Source: Micrasema longulum
Lineage: Eukaryota > Arthropoda > Insecta > Trichoptera > Brachycentridae
Direction of reading: 5' to 3'
NCBI GenBank assembly: GCA_022494885.1
Contig: JAGVSM010003945.1
Span: 186,001-250,000 of the forward strand
Length of the DNA: 64,000 nt
The position numbers and the translations under genes are program-made. Numbering within the stretch: the stretch's first letter is position 1; the number at the start of each line of letters is the position of its first letter. Below, piece after piece: positions 10,030 to 20,369 of the stretch. A model generated the notes under the pieces. That model made no database searches, was not told the DNA's origin, and saw nothing but the letters and a program-made list of their open reading frames with translations.

Positions 10030-10425
10030 CTGCGAATAAATATCCTTTGTACAACATGCCATCAACAATTACTGTTCATAGAATATTGATTCACGGCCCG
10101 AAAATGATATCTTCAGCTTTATTATCGATTGGGCAGTTGTCAGAAGAGGAACAGGAAGCTTGAAACTGAAAGATTTCGAGAAAACACAGATTAGAAGATT
10201 TTTTTAAAGTGCTACGTGTATCATCCGACCCAATTATATGTAGCATTTGAGAACTTCCAAAAATAAAATTAAAATCATTGCCTCGTGAGAGTCGTGAGGT
10301 ATTAAATTTGTTGCAGCCCCGTAATTCTGAATTCCACCTAATTAGGTGGATCTCCATCAGAATATAAGAACACATGAAGTGACTCTGAGGAACCCTCGGA
10401 AACAAGTTAGATATATAAATAATAT
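10030..10425 (+). pseudogene. Decayed transposon-like protein fragment
   Basis: The plus strand reads NKYPLYNMPSTITVHRILIH, GPKMISSALLSIGQLSEEEQ, EA, then after shifts ISRKHRLEDFFKVLRVSSDP, and LPRESREVLNLLQP. From memory, arthropod genomes carry many transposon-like proteins with the order HKILxHG, (P)IGQLSEExQEA, RN, SSDPxISS, LPxxV; I cannot name the family. It has several frameshifts. The 131-codon minus-strand ORF here is its antisense shadow. Confidence 0.45.
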
Positions 10426-10720
10426 TTATTAAAAAAAACCTTTTTTTGTAAACACTGAGCACCGGCCGAATACACATAGAATTCACCCTGTGCCCGGCCC
10501 ATTTTCGTGAAATTTTATGCTTTGTGAAGGGTTTCTGAAAAGTGTCATAATTATGAAAATACTAAGTTTAATCAATTGAAACTTCTCAGATATATTTAAA
10601 ATAAATAAATAAGTAATTTTGTATGATAGTTTTGCCAACATTGGCCTTTATGAAGAGCGACATTGCGCATTGCAATGTTTGCACATATATAGGGCCGCAC
10701 TCCTTTTTTTGTGCTTTGTA

Positions 10721-10932
10721 TCCCGAAGCCGTGTAAACACGTGAACATAATAACCACGCGTTGTGTCTTGGTTCCGTGTTTTCACGTGGTTTACCAGCAG
10801 CGAAAAAGTACTAATAAAAGTCACTAGGTGTCAATAAAATGCACTTTTTTAGACAGCTGGTAAACCACGTGAAAACATGGGACCGGGACACAACGCGTGG
10901 TAATATAATCACGTGTTTACACGGCTCCGGGA
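10721..10932. mobile_element. Foldback MITE, 212 bp
   Basis: The left arm (TCCCGAAGCCGTGTAAACAC, ACCACGCGTTGTGTC, GTTTTCACGTGGTTTACCAG) is repeated inverted from 10855 to 10932 with few mismatches. Arms are about 80 bp around a 50-bp centre. No ORF; the superfamily is not assigned because no clear duplication flanks it. Confidence 0.65.
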
Positions 10933-10949
10933 AACGAAGTGTTAACATT

Positions 10950-11783
10950 TTGAATTCTCAATTTTTTTTTTGTTTATTCACATTTTAATTGTTGTTTATT
11001 CACATTTAATTCACATAAAATTGTAAGTTTTTTATAAATTTATTTTTTATCCAACTACATCTAAATATATTTTAACGTTTTATGATCAAAATTACATGTT
11101 GGAACTTGAAACTGCGTTTGATAATTTCTGATTGAAGAAATAAATGTAACTACTCAACGCCATGTTTTCTTTAAAAACGTCCTGTGTGCGTCGTTAAAAA
11201 ACAGTGAGAACAAATGCGCGTGGTGACTTATTACGATAAAAAGTCATTATATTCCACTGCTGTTATTATTTATTACTACGACGTAATTATTCTGTGTAAC
11301 TGATATAAATGTAATTAATAACATAAATATATACTTACAGATAACGTGCAAGAGCATTAGAATTACTTATTAATCTTTTTATTTTTTTTTATTCGAACAT
11401 TAATATCTAATATGGTCATCCTCAACTAGTTGATCTCTAGGGATGCATCTAATACGTATACGATATTTTAGTATTTTCGATATTTTATTTGCCGATAAAC
11501 CGGTGCGTTTTGGATTCTGCGCTTTATAAAACCTTATTTAGTTCATTCATTTTAATTGTATTTTTTTACCTCTAAAAGAAAAATTGTATTAAATTTTTAA
11601 AAAATAAATTAAATTATCTTTCCATTTATCCTTCATGCGCCAATTGCACCAAAAAGGTTATGTTAAAACACGGTAAGTTAAAATTTGACGTATAACTAAA
11701 AAACTGGTTTATACAGATTTATAAACAAACAGAGTTAAATTTCGTACAACAAAGCGAAAAATGTTTTTGATTTAAATAAATAA
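10950..11783. other. No recognisable feature
   Basis: AT-rich. CTTACAG at 11333-11339 resembles a splice site on either strand but nothing around it supports an exon. Confidence 0.35.
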
Positions 11784-12083
11784 ATAAGTTCAAACTTATA
11801 AAGTTTATATTTGAAGCACTAACTTTGTGGTTATTCATTATAATAAAATAAATAAAACAACTTTGTTTGTAACCACTAATTTTTATTTTTCACCGACCGG
11901 TTTCAAAGCAAACAAGCTTCTTTGTCAAGGTTTACGTAACTAATGAATTGATTCCTTTTTATTTTATTTCTATCATGTTCATTGACAAAGAAGCTTGTTT
12001 GCTTTGAAACCGGTCGGTGAAAAATAAAAATTAGTTGTTAAAAACAATGTTGTTCTATTTATTTTATTATAAGTTCAAACTTA
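11784..12083 (-). mobile_element. Inverted-repeat element with hammerhead-like arms (P2)
   Basis: A 15-bp perfect direct repeat ATAAGTTCAAACTTA (11784-11798 and 12069-12083) flanks 11799-12068. Inside, arms of about 100 bp (11839 on, and up to 12071) are inverted copies, both with GACAAAGAAGCTTGTTTGCT and GAAACCGGTCGGTG. A 40-base unique tail (11799-11838) sits on the left only, so the element lies on the minus strand. The outer base pairs of the right arm overlap the duplication. Same architecture as P1 and P5. No ORF. Confidence 0.65.
11990..12020 (+). ncRNA. Hammerhead-like motif, non-canonical box I
   Basis: TTGACAAAGA, stem AAGC/GCTT with a 6-nt loop, TGAAA, then palindrome ACCGGT and C. 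The left arm has the same motif on the minus strand with ACC before and GGT after, allowing a 3-bp stem I. Box I is not CUGANGA, so catalysis is doubtful; the 3' half (GAAACCGGTC) matches the solitary motif at 43588-43630. Confidence 0.35.
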
Positions 12084-12385
12084 GTTATAATTTTAATATT
12101 TTTGCCTTATTGTCTTATTATTTTTAATTTTATGTGAATTTTCAAACTTATTTATTTTTTTCATAGCGGTTATAATAGTAAAACTTAGATTTTTTATTTG
12201 CCTTTTTATCATATAAGCAAATGTTTATATTTGCTACAGATTTTTTTTTTATCTACTAATGTAGACTTTTTAGTTTATTTTGAAAAAAATATGATGGTCT
12301 TTGTAGTAGTAATTTGAACTGCTGTTTTTATAATTTTCTCAAGAGGTTATTGAACCGTAAATAAATAATTCATTAAAAATATACA

Positions 12386-12515
12386 ACAGAGATGGAGAAC
12401 ATTTTAGAGGCGGGAATTTAAAAGTCTAGGCTGTAATTTGTTAATCTTAATAACTCCCTTGGGGGTGAAATCCAATCTTTTGTCTACAAACATTCAGATA
12501 AACTCAAAATATTGA
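12386..12515. repeat. MITE-T, internally deleted copy
   Basis: AACAGAGATGGAGAACATTT, AAAGTCTAGGC, then directly TGTAATTTGTTAATCTTAAT, CTCCCTTGGGGG, TTGTCTACAAACATTC and ATAAACTCAAAATATTG. Two arm ends are joined, with the centre of the foldback missing. Confidence 0.55.
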
Positions 12516-13822
12516 AAATTATTTACTGTTGCGTTTTTGTCAAAATGGACAGAATGTATATTTTTATATGCAACACATTTTGGTGCACAGTTTACACCTT
12601 TTTTTAAATCCACTATTCGAATCGGTATCATATCGACAGGAGCGCATTAATACAAACCTTACAATATTTTTCCTTTAAACGTATAGATTTAAATAACTAG
12701 TACATTTAGTTCTATGGTGGAAAGCCGATTTACGAAACTAAAATCGATGTTTCTCGATTTCAATATGAGAGTCGGCACATCCCTACATAGAACATACTAT
12801 CGGGCGACCCGGCGACCGTCTTAGAAAAATCATACTGAGGTAGGGATAAACCATATATATTATGTACATGACATTTCCCGCCATTCGACGCAGACTCCCG
12901 CGTAATATCAATCGAATAACGAACTCCGATCACCTTGTCGTACCTAGCTCAAGAAGTTTTATTGAACTCGGCTGAAGATTCTTATTCAGACCGGTTCACC
13001 GGGCGACCAAACCATGTGACACACGAACCGCTCCGCAAAGAGTCCTTTCATGAACACAGAACATTTATTACACCACTCAAATATTCCTTACTTTTTGCAT
13101 TTTTTGCGAAACGTGGTATTTTGTTTTCCCCGAATTTTTTTTTGCGCGGCCGCTCTATTTGGACCTATGAAGAACATATAATATGTATGTACAATTTACG
13201 TATATTTATGAGGACGATAAAGATTTTTTTTTCAATTTTTTTTGACTGATCACTGTAAATGATTCTTTGGAATGTGGCAGACGGTATTTAAGAGTTCTCA
13301 AAAAAAACTTGTACTTGTTAAAATATTACATTGAAAAATATTATAATATTGTCCGCTTCCTTGTGTAATAGCTGGCTTTGTGTTACCAAGTTGAATTCCC
13401 GATAAAGTCTACTTAAAATATTTACATAAAAAAGTATTTCCTGGTGTATTCATTTCAGTATTTTTAATTTCCCTTGCCTACACGAAACTACGAATATTTT
13501 ACAAATTATTTAATTTATAATTTTTTAAACTTAAGACAGTATTTTTTATTGAATAAAGTTTATGATAATTCACGATAATAATGGTTTCATTTATGAGTTT
13601 TAAGATGCAGATTGATTTTATTGTATTAGTAAATATTATCTTTATGGTTTTAAATTTTGGATGTATTAAAAATATTAGTTCAAAATCTAACTACAATGAA
13701 GTTTCATTACGACTTCTCCCTAAAAAATATTAACCTCATTATTTAAAACAGTACTTGTTCCAATCAATGAGAAAAACGCCCAATTTAATACGTACCGTTC
13801 AAATCCACACGACACGGTAAAA
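12516..13822. other. No recognised gene; GC-richer patch 12780-13160
   Basis: The patch 12780-13160 contains CGGGCGACCCGGCGACCG and ACCGGGCGACCAAACC and a 104-codon plus-strand ORF at 12935-13249. The ORF ends in a low-complexity hydrophobic tail with no domain I recognise. It may be a decayed repeat or exon; I cannot tell. Confidence 0.3.
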
Positions 13823-14020
13823 TTAGGGTGGATTGTTATTGATTATATTATTTTTTATATATTTAGTGGCTACTCTCAGGTGAAAATCCCGCAAAGGATT
13901 ATTGAGTGCAGGTTAATTCATTAGTGCGTTGGCCTGCCGTTAAATAAATATATATATATATATAATACAAACAATAATATCATTCCGCTCTTTGTGATTT
14001 TGTAGTGCCGTGTGGTTTTT
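13823..14020 (+). repeat. SINE-G-like minor family (G2), second copy
   Basis: TTAGGGTGGATTG at the left, a SINE-like head at about 13908-13940 (GCGTTGGCCTGCCGTTAAAT), an AT microsatellite at 13945-13965, then TGTGATTTTGTAGTGCCGTG as in 7228-7340. A related TAGGGTGG-ended segment is at 50646-50836. Confidence 0.4.
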
Positions 14021-14094
14021 ATCGATCTCATTTTTGGTGTTTTATTAAAATAAAAATAATATTTCAAAATGAATGGAAAAATCATCGTTGGTCA

Positions 14095-14445
14095 AAATAT
14101 TTCCCCTCTCTGTTGCAAGAAATTTAGGTCTCAATGACTCCGCAGGGGGGAAATCCAGCCTATCTAGAAACATTTGGACATGCTTAAAACATTGTTGATT
14201 AAACTAGTATACATAGGAAGAATCGTAAAAATGGAAAAATTGTGTTCAGGCGTGAATGATATAGGTTTTAGCTCTTTTATTCTGCAAAAGTTAACGGATG
14301 GAAGAGTTGAGATAAAGCAAAATTTTTAATGTTTTACAGTGTGTAAAGTGCCTACTTAAACCATCCAATGACTGCTCATAAGGCCCCGTAAATGCCTAGA
14401 CTTCCATATTCCCTCTCAAAAATGTGTTCCTTCTCTGTTGCAACA
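14095..14445. repeat. MITE-T remnants
   Basis: Two arm-derived segments: 14095-14205 (CTCTCTGTTGCAAGAAATTT, ATCTAGAAACATTTGGACAT, TTAAAACATTGTTG) and 14325-14445 (GTGTGTAAAGTGCCTACTTA, CCATCCAATGACTGCTCATA, GTAAATGCCTAGACTTCC). Confidence 0.55.
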
Positions 14446-15009
14446 AATTTAGATATATTTTAGGTCATTTTTGTGTTATGTATCAAATTAGATACACCAT
14501 GCAATTAAGGGTTCAATCGGCCGATAAGTAGATATAAGTTAAACAATATCTAAAAATCGATCGAAGATTTAAATAATTACATCACGTTTGTGGTTTTTAT
14601 CAATCAAAACGTATGTATTGAGTACTGTAAATATGTAAGTAAGAATTTTCGTTTTTTGTCTGCTCCAAAAACACAGTTATTGCAATTTACATAAATTTGA
14701 TAATAAATTCGTAAGCATATTTTGTATCTGCTTTTATCAAAATAATTTTTAATACTAAAAATATAGTGTTTTCATGGCCTACATTGATTAGTTTCTTTGC
14801 TAACCTCATTACCTCTTGATTACATTCGCCTTTAAGTTGGCAGTAGGTACAATAATAATATAAAACTCAAATATAAAACATTAAACTACAATAAACACAC
14901 TACAAATTTACCTTGAACCAATCATTCATTGTATACAACGATAATACGAGTATTACGAAGATAACCTTTTAATTGTGCTATGGGTATCATGAGCCCGTTT
15001 CAATGGGAA
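14446..15009. other. No recognisable feature
   Basis: AT-rich with no shared repeat or coding signal seen. Confidence 0.35.
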
Positions 15010-15930
15010 GTCATAATAAAAATAATAATAATGTTTAGCTATTTTTGTAAAAATTTCCTAACAGGCGCTTTACAATTTTAAACCAAGAAAAATAAAAAAA
15101 ACATAGGCTTACATATTATATTTTCTGATTATAAAATTTAGGGTATGATAATCGAATGAAGTGAGATTTCAGTTCAGATCTGAATTGACTGGGACTGTCA
15201 ATAATTCGCAAGTGTGAAGGCAATGAGGAACTTCAGCCCTACGGGAAATTGGATACAAAAATTTATTTAATTGTAATTGTGAAACTTTGCCGTATTTAAT
15301 TGTACGCCAAAGTTTTTTGAAAACATATGGTGAAAATCATAAAAATGATTTTAATAAAAACTAACTTCTTTGACCGACGTTACTAGTTCATATTAATCAA
15401 CCAATGATAAGAGTGTTGTGTAAGATTACCGGTTTACGGTAGTTGAACGGACTCGGAATTGGCAAAACTATCCGAGAAGACGCGGAAGAGAACATTAGAC
15501 GTCACTCTTTAAGAAATCGTAGCACTGATAACACGATACATACAAATTTCAAAACTATTTTTTTTGGTTATTTTTAAAGTCTATTAACAAATAATAAAAA
15601 AACTCTGAAGTTCCTTATTGGTTCCAGGCAGAGGGGCCGACAACGGCAAAAGTACGATCTCCGAACCTAATGTTTGAGCAGGACTCTGACAAGTTTCCCT
15701 CTGCTTGAATCGAATGCTGACCTGAAAGTAGATTTTCGTTGACATGTTTTTTCCCTAATACATAGGTCCGATAAGTATCTTGGAGCCATTTCAGAAAGGG
15801 ATTTGAATACTGTGAAAATGTGAATATTTGTTTGAAAATTTGAATCATCTTTTATGCTTACTTGAAGTTTAATATATGTAGTAAAAAAATACATCATTTT
15901 CGTAGTTAACAGAATTATCTTCAATCGCCT
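15010..15930 (-). pseudogene. L2-type LINE 3' end, split by M2
   Basis: Minus-strand frames at 15925-15621 give MAPRYLSDL, KHVNENLLSG and FGDRTFAVVGPSAWN. This is the hallmark L2/CR1 ending (APxYLSDL..., FGxRxFxVxxPxxWN). After the M2 insertion the protein resumes at 15220: LPSHLRIIDSPSQFRSELKS, HFIRLS, stop. The tail follows: TTGTAAAGCGCCTG... and a TTATTATTATT run ending near 15010, the L2-type 3' end. Two frames are needed in the first part, so it is dead and 5' truncated. Confidence 0.75.
15221..15620 (+). mobile_element. M2 element, 400 bp, inside L2
   Basis: It starts CAATGAGGAACTTCAGCCCT and ends CTGAAGTTCCTTATTG, so the ends are inverted copies. It contains CTACGGGAAATTGGATAC and GACGTCACTC typical of the family. 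It lies exactly between the WN and LPSHL codons of the L2 protein, so it is younger than that LINE. Confidence 0.7.
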
Positions 15931-16800
15931 AAAAAATTTAATTGAATTTTCCCGAACGATTAACAGAAAAGTCTTCGAAGTAGAAGTATCTTCGTCAGTA
16001 ACCTTATTTTTTTGAAAACCCGATATTCAGAAAATTGGATTTAACTTTAAAGACAAATGAAAATAACTGTACGTCTTCACTTCTCATTATAATCGGAGCC
16101 CGGGTCTTCTACCGAAAGATTTATAAATATTTATTATTTGGTGTATCAGAAGAGGGTCACTGCTCCCTCGTGTGACCTTTATTGATATCAACAATAATAA
16201 TTGTGTTCATAAGATTTCAGAGTTCTTATCGTGGTCGGCTAATTAGATGGGACAAGATAGATATACTAATCTTTATGGCGATTACGTGTTAACTACCACA
16301 GCAGAGCTTGACTACACTACACGTGGAACGTGTAATGTAAAATACAAGTTTTATCGTCTATTGAGAGCGTTATGTTATTCTTACAAGTACGTGAAAACAT
16401 AAAGTCTACTTGTTATTGTACACGCCACATACATTGTCTCTGCATACAGTTGTACGTATTTTAGCTCATACAGTAATAGCGACCTAGAATCGAAACAATG
16501 CTGTTTCAAGAAAGTTATTCCTTTGTTCCTTCAATACTAATAACATTATTAAGTTTTCGATATCGCGAGAAAAACATTTTACTCTCTAGATATTACCCGA
16601 GTGCTCATTGTGAGTTTGGTAATTGTATGAGCGAGCTAACACAATAAACATTCGAACTGGTATTTCGCGATAAGAAAAACAATTAGTATGCAAGAATACG
16701 CGAATCACAAAAAATCCGGAAGCGATATCGTCGTCAATGTTTTGCCTGTTGTAATAAAACAATCACAAAGTCGATTTCAGCCGAACGGGAAGCGACAATT
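15931..16800. other. No gene recognised
   Basis: CTTCTCATTATAATCGGAGC at 16080-16099 is a single end of the GGGCCC-ended TIR family (see 2953-3379). The remainder shows no shared repeat. If the promoter at 17396 is real, this could be the first intron. Confidence 0.3.
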
Positions 16801-16810
16801 CTTTACTTAC

Positions 16811-17396
16811 ACACGGCAAAGAATAATATAAACAATACGCAATACGTGACCTTTTAACTAAACATTCAGTTAAGTCGACACACAATGAAACTAGTAAGCT
16901 TAGCAGCATACCTCCGTGGACCACTGACACTTTGTATTCCTCCCAGCGGGTCCCTGTCGACGGGTGGCAGTCGGTTTCCTCGGTCACCAGACTTCCGCTT
17001 CGCCTTAATCCTTCTCAGCAGATCGTGACAGGACCGAATTGCGTGAGGACGCTGCGTCTTGCTTAAACACGCAACGGAGATCTTCAGACGACACTGGCAT
17101 GTATTTGTACAGCACACGCACTCATCACTCGAGGAAATGTATAGAAACATCGGCGCTGCGGAGTCTGATCTCGCAGCACAAAGCACCTCGCCTCCTGACG
17201 AACTGACTCGAATGGAAACTCGCCGATAAAGCGGTCGCGATATTCAAATTGGATCGATCAAATCGGCGCGAACTGGCTCTGTATTACATCCGCAGTGGCT
17301 GTGGAATGAACAGTCAACCTCAGTGCGGCGTTTCCCTGTCACCCGTCGGCGTCGATAGCGTCTATCGCGTATCCCAGAAGTGGAGGAAAGTGGACT
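16811..17396 (-). other. Candidate first exon of an unidentified host gene
   Basis: Downstream of the TATA/Inr pair, minus-strand sequence stays CpG-richer than its surroundings. Two possible splice donors are seen: GAG|GTATGC at 16911 and TGT|GTAAGTAA at 16810. An ATG at 17150 opens a frame of about 80 codons to the first donor. An ATG at 16909 opens 33 codons beginning MLLSLLVSLCVDLTEC, signal-peptide-like, ending exactly at the second donor. I do not recognise either, see no second exon, and cannot tell 5' UTR from coding. Low confidence; transcript data would decide. Confidence 0.3.
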
Positions 17397-17428
17397 GAGA
17401 AGACGCGAGGCATTCCGACCGCTTTATA
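17393..17428 (-). promoter_or_regulatory. TATA box plus initiator
   Basis: On the minus strand, TATAAA occupies 17428-17423 and the arthropod initiator TCAGTC occupies 17398-17393 with its A (+1) at 17396, placing the TATA at about -32. No clear DPE at +28. The pair lies inside the least AT-rich block of the window. Confidence 0.45.
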
Positions 17429-17811
17429 CGAGGCGAGATTTAGCGCTGCACTTAATGTGTACATCGGCTCGTGTCGGGAACAAAGCGCGGACAGACTTAG
17501 ATAAAGCATATCTGCATGTGGGACTTTGTTATTGCAGCATTGCGGAGCGTGAGTACGTGCTTGCACCGGAAAACATAGCTACTACTCGGCACTCGCGCTC
17601 TCGACTCTCGACGTGCGCTGGACCAAAATAGCTACAAATTACACCAAATTGTCGGCAGCGTTGGTCAAATGCATTAGCGGAAAACGCGGACTGAGTATAC
17701 TGACTGAATACTCTCGAACGTACTGCAATATCATGTTAGTTAAATAAATCCTACTATTTTCAAATGCACCCGCATCAAAACACCAAAACAAGCAAATACT
17801 CACATATTACA
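17429..17811. other. CpG-richer upstream block
   Basis: 17429-17700 is GC-richer (for example CTCGCGCTCTCGACTCTCG) and would be upstream of the minus-strand promoter. The 83-codon plus-strand ORF 17380-17631 overlaps it and has no recognisable domain. Confidence 0.3.
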
Positions 17812-18360
17812 ACAGAGATGAAGAACATTTTAAAGAAGGTAATATATAAGTCTAGGCATCTACAGGGCTTATGACCTGTCATTGGCTGGTTTGAGTGGCC
17901 ACTTTACACACTGTGTAACATTCACCATTCTGCCCATATTTGATTTTTTTTTGTTAAAGAGCTGAAACCTTTATTTATGCGAGTGAAATTCATATAATTG
18001 AATTATTTCACCTACATACTAGGCAAAGCCTGAAATTTTTATTTTTTCAATTTCTATACTTCTTCATGGACCAGGTGAATTTATCAACTTATACAACTTC
18101 ACAAACATCAAAAGATGAAAGAATCGAAGGAATTTAGATTTTCAAATATGGGCAGAATGGTAAATGTTACACAGTGTATAAAGTGGCCACTTAAACCAGC
18201 CAAAGACAAGTCTTAAGCCCTGTACATGCCCTTTTATATTGCCTTCTCTAAAAAGCTCTTCATCTCTGTTGTAATCTGTTAATATAAACAACTCCCCAGG
18301 GAGTTGAATCCAGTTCTTGTCTACAAAAATTTGGACAAAATCAAAATATTGTTGAAAGAG
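17812..18360. mobile_element. MITE-T, nearly full foldback
   Basis: The left arm (ACAACAGAGATGAAGAACAT, AAGTCTAGGCATCTACAGGG, ATTGGCTGGTTTGAGTGGCC, AACATTCACCATTCTGCCC) and the right arm (GGGCAGAATGGTAAATGTTA, GGCCACTTAAACCAGCCAAA, TCTTCATCTCTGTTGTAATC, TTGTCTACAAAAATTTGGAC) are inverted copies around a 200-bp centre. The left outer 100 bp is missing. No ORF. Confidence 0.75.
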
Positions 18361-18614
18361 ATCAGTTTGTATGTTCCCAATAATTATACTAGAACGAAAT
18401 CTCATGCACAGTTATATATACCCAGAAGCCGTACAAATGCAAGTTAGAATTTACCCATTAATAGGGCAATCGGCTTGCTGAATACGGCTTCTCGGCAGTT
18501 TAGCAGCTATCTGCTTTCTTATCATTAACTTCTAACTCATATTTACAGTATGCATCACGTTAAATAGCCCGTAAAGTCATGCAGACTACAATTGTCAAAT
18601 AAAAAAATAAAAAC

Positions 18615-18815
18615 AATAATATGTTTATTTTTCGGGTGATCCCGTGTAAGTTGGGATCGTTCTTACGTTTCGGCTAACATAACAATAGCCATCTTCAAGG
18701 TAAGCTGTAATATTCATTCACAGCTTACCCTGAAGATGGCTCCTGCAATGGTAGCCGAAACGTCGGAACAAATCCAACTTACACAGTATCACCCAAAAAA
18801 GATACATGTTGGAAT
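18615..18815 (+). mobile_element. Inverted-repeat element with two hammerhead-like arms (P3)
   Basis: Arms of about 80 bp face each other: left (18625-18707) contains CGGGTGATCCCGTGTAAGTT and ACGTTTCGGCTAACAT; right (18717-18800) contains TAGCCGAAACGTCGGAACAA and CAACTTACACAGTATCACCC. Each arm carries a hammerhead-like core. An A-rich stretch occurs on both sides but a clear target duplication was not found. No ORF. Confidence 0.6.
18728..18766 (+). ncRNA. Hammerhead ribozyme-like motif in P3
   Basis: CTGAAGA (18730-18736, exact CUGANGA), stem II GGCT/AGCC (18738-18741 / 18753-18756) with an 11-nt loop, GAAA (18757-18760), palindrome ACGT and C at 18764 as the predicted cleavage base. Stem I shows only CC/GG. 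The inverted copy on the minus strand (about 18697-18662) has TTGAAGA, GGCT/AGCC, GAAA and ACGTA, so one box I base has changed there. Confidence 0.6.
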
Positions 18816-18929
18816 TATTTAATGACAATATTAAAAAAGAATAATTAAACTAAATCATTTGAATAAATTCTTAGCATGTGGTGACATGTATTTTTCTTAA
18901 ATTAAAAAGTTAAATTAAATTTATATCTT

Positions 18930-19022
18930 TATATAATCACTTTGTAAAGCGCCTTCGAGGTATTATATTACGAAAATGGCGCTATATAAGTTATCCAAAA
19001 TTATTATTATTATTATTATAGA
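18930..19022 (+). repeat. L2-type LINE 3' tail
   Basis: TTTGTAAAGCGCCTTCGAGG, AATGGCGCTATATAAGTTAT and a TTA repeat: the GCGCC...GGCGC pair and the TTA run form the typical L2 3' terminus. The coding part upstream is lost. Confidence 0.65.
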
Positions 19023-19086
19023 GAGTCCAATTAGACGGTAAATGGTTATAATTGCAACTTATTTAATAACTACATAAATCATCATC

Positions 19087-19340
19087 ATTCCCTTTCCGCA
19101 CCTAATGGTACATAAGGCACTGCATTAGTACACCAATCGCAGTGTATCTTGATCATTTTTGTTACATGAAGTTAAGATGATCAGCCGTACGCTTAAGGTA
19201 CCAGTTTCAGGACTATGAAATATTTTAGTGTAAAAACATCTTTTTAAATAAATATTTCATGTCAACCATGTCAAGAATCTAACCCGAGACCTCTTGCGTG
19301 GTAGGCAAACACGCTGACCGCTACACCACGAGGCCGATAT
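19087..19340 (-). repeat. SINE-G copy
   Basis: Minus strand: GGCCTCGTGGTGTAGCGGTC, TTTGCCTACCACGCAAGAGG, then GGTTAGATTCTTGACATGG, body with TACGCTTAAGGTACC-like remnants, AACAAAAATGATCAAGATAC and ACCATTAGGTGCGGAAAGGG. Full length, with point decay. Confidence 0.8.
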
Positions 19341-19840
19341 AAATTTTAAATGCATAAATAGGACAGCTGAATGCATTGAGTAATCATTATCATTAGAGTA
19401 AATAAAATTTCAACAAAATAAACATGCATTTACCTCACAAGATTTTACATACTGCATACCTAAATATGCGTGATATTTACAATTGTCACTCGTGCTCGTA
19501 GTCGTAAATAACGTACATTTCTACTATTACTAGCATCATGCTAATTCCCCGTAGGTGCAGGCAGATAAGATTAAACGCCACATGCGTCTTTGCTGACTTA
19601 TTTACAGCGTCTTCCACACGCATGCTCTTCGGTGTGTTTGATTTTTACTCCGATTTTGGTTTATCTTTGGTTTAGTTTGGTATTCGTCCTAGTTGACCAT
19701 TAGATATTTGTTTTACCATTAGTTCGTCATCCATTTATAGGTCGTTTTTTTAATTTTATCAGTGGTTATTGTCTACTCTCGCGTGTTCGCAATTCGTAAC
19801 CCTGTTTCCATCGATTTGCAAAAAAGAAAAAAGAAATGCA
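19341..19840. other. No recognisable feature
   Basis: No shared repeat or coding signal seen before the RTE fragment begins. Confidence 0.35.
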
Positions 19841-20067
19841 GAAAAGCTCAAATGCACACAGCAATCCATGCTTGGTATATAAGCCTAAGAGACAGAATAA
19901 GAGATGAGTTAATTAGGAACAGAACCAGAATAGCGGATATCACGGATCGCGTAGCAAGACTGAAGTGAAAAATGGGCAGGACATGTTGCAAGATAATACC
20001 CCATAAGATGGCAGGGGCGAACCGTGTATAAAAGCGATTATGTGCAGCTTACCATTATATATATATA

Positions 20068-20238
20068 TTTTTTTGCACCACAACAGGCCAGGAGGCCCAA
20101 TTACAGCGGTGAATTACATCACAGAACACCCAGGCTTGAGAAAAATCACATTTAATTTTTGTGTTCTCACCGGGAATCGAACCCGGAACCTTCCGTCTGT
20201 GAGTCAAGCGTCTTGACCACTACACCACGGAGGCCGCC
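20068..20238 (-). repeat. SINE-R copy 2, inside the hAT-like element
   Basis: Same family as 3171-3345, reverse orientation with its poly-T at 20068-20074. Copy 2 of the hAT-like element lacks it, which proves insertion at this site. Confidence 0.85.
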
Positions 20239-20369
20239 GATATGTTTTTATGACCATAATAATGTTTTACTGTAACTTTATTTACAGAAAAACAAATAAA
20301 TAATTACTATTTAGTTAAAATCATTTCCACGGTTTGTATTTTTATCCTAATATCAATATTAATATAAAT

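Noticed and set aside
10091..10486. 131-codon minus-strand ORF
   Set aside because: It is antisense to a better-supported decayed plus-strand protein, and its own translation shows no domain.
11330..11345. ATACTTACAG resembling a U1 5' end or a splice site
   Set aside because: No snRNA sequence follows and no exon is supported on either strand.
12935..13249. 104-codon ORF in a GC-richer patch
   Set aside because: No recognisable domain, and the last third is low-complexity from T-rich DNA. Kept only as a note on the spacer.
17380..17631. 83-codon plus-strand ORF as a gene
   Set aside because: It overlaps the minus-strand TATA/Inr region, lacks motifs, and a GC-richer block produces long ORFs by chance.
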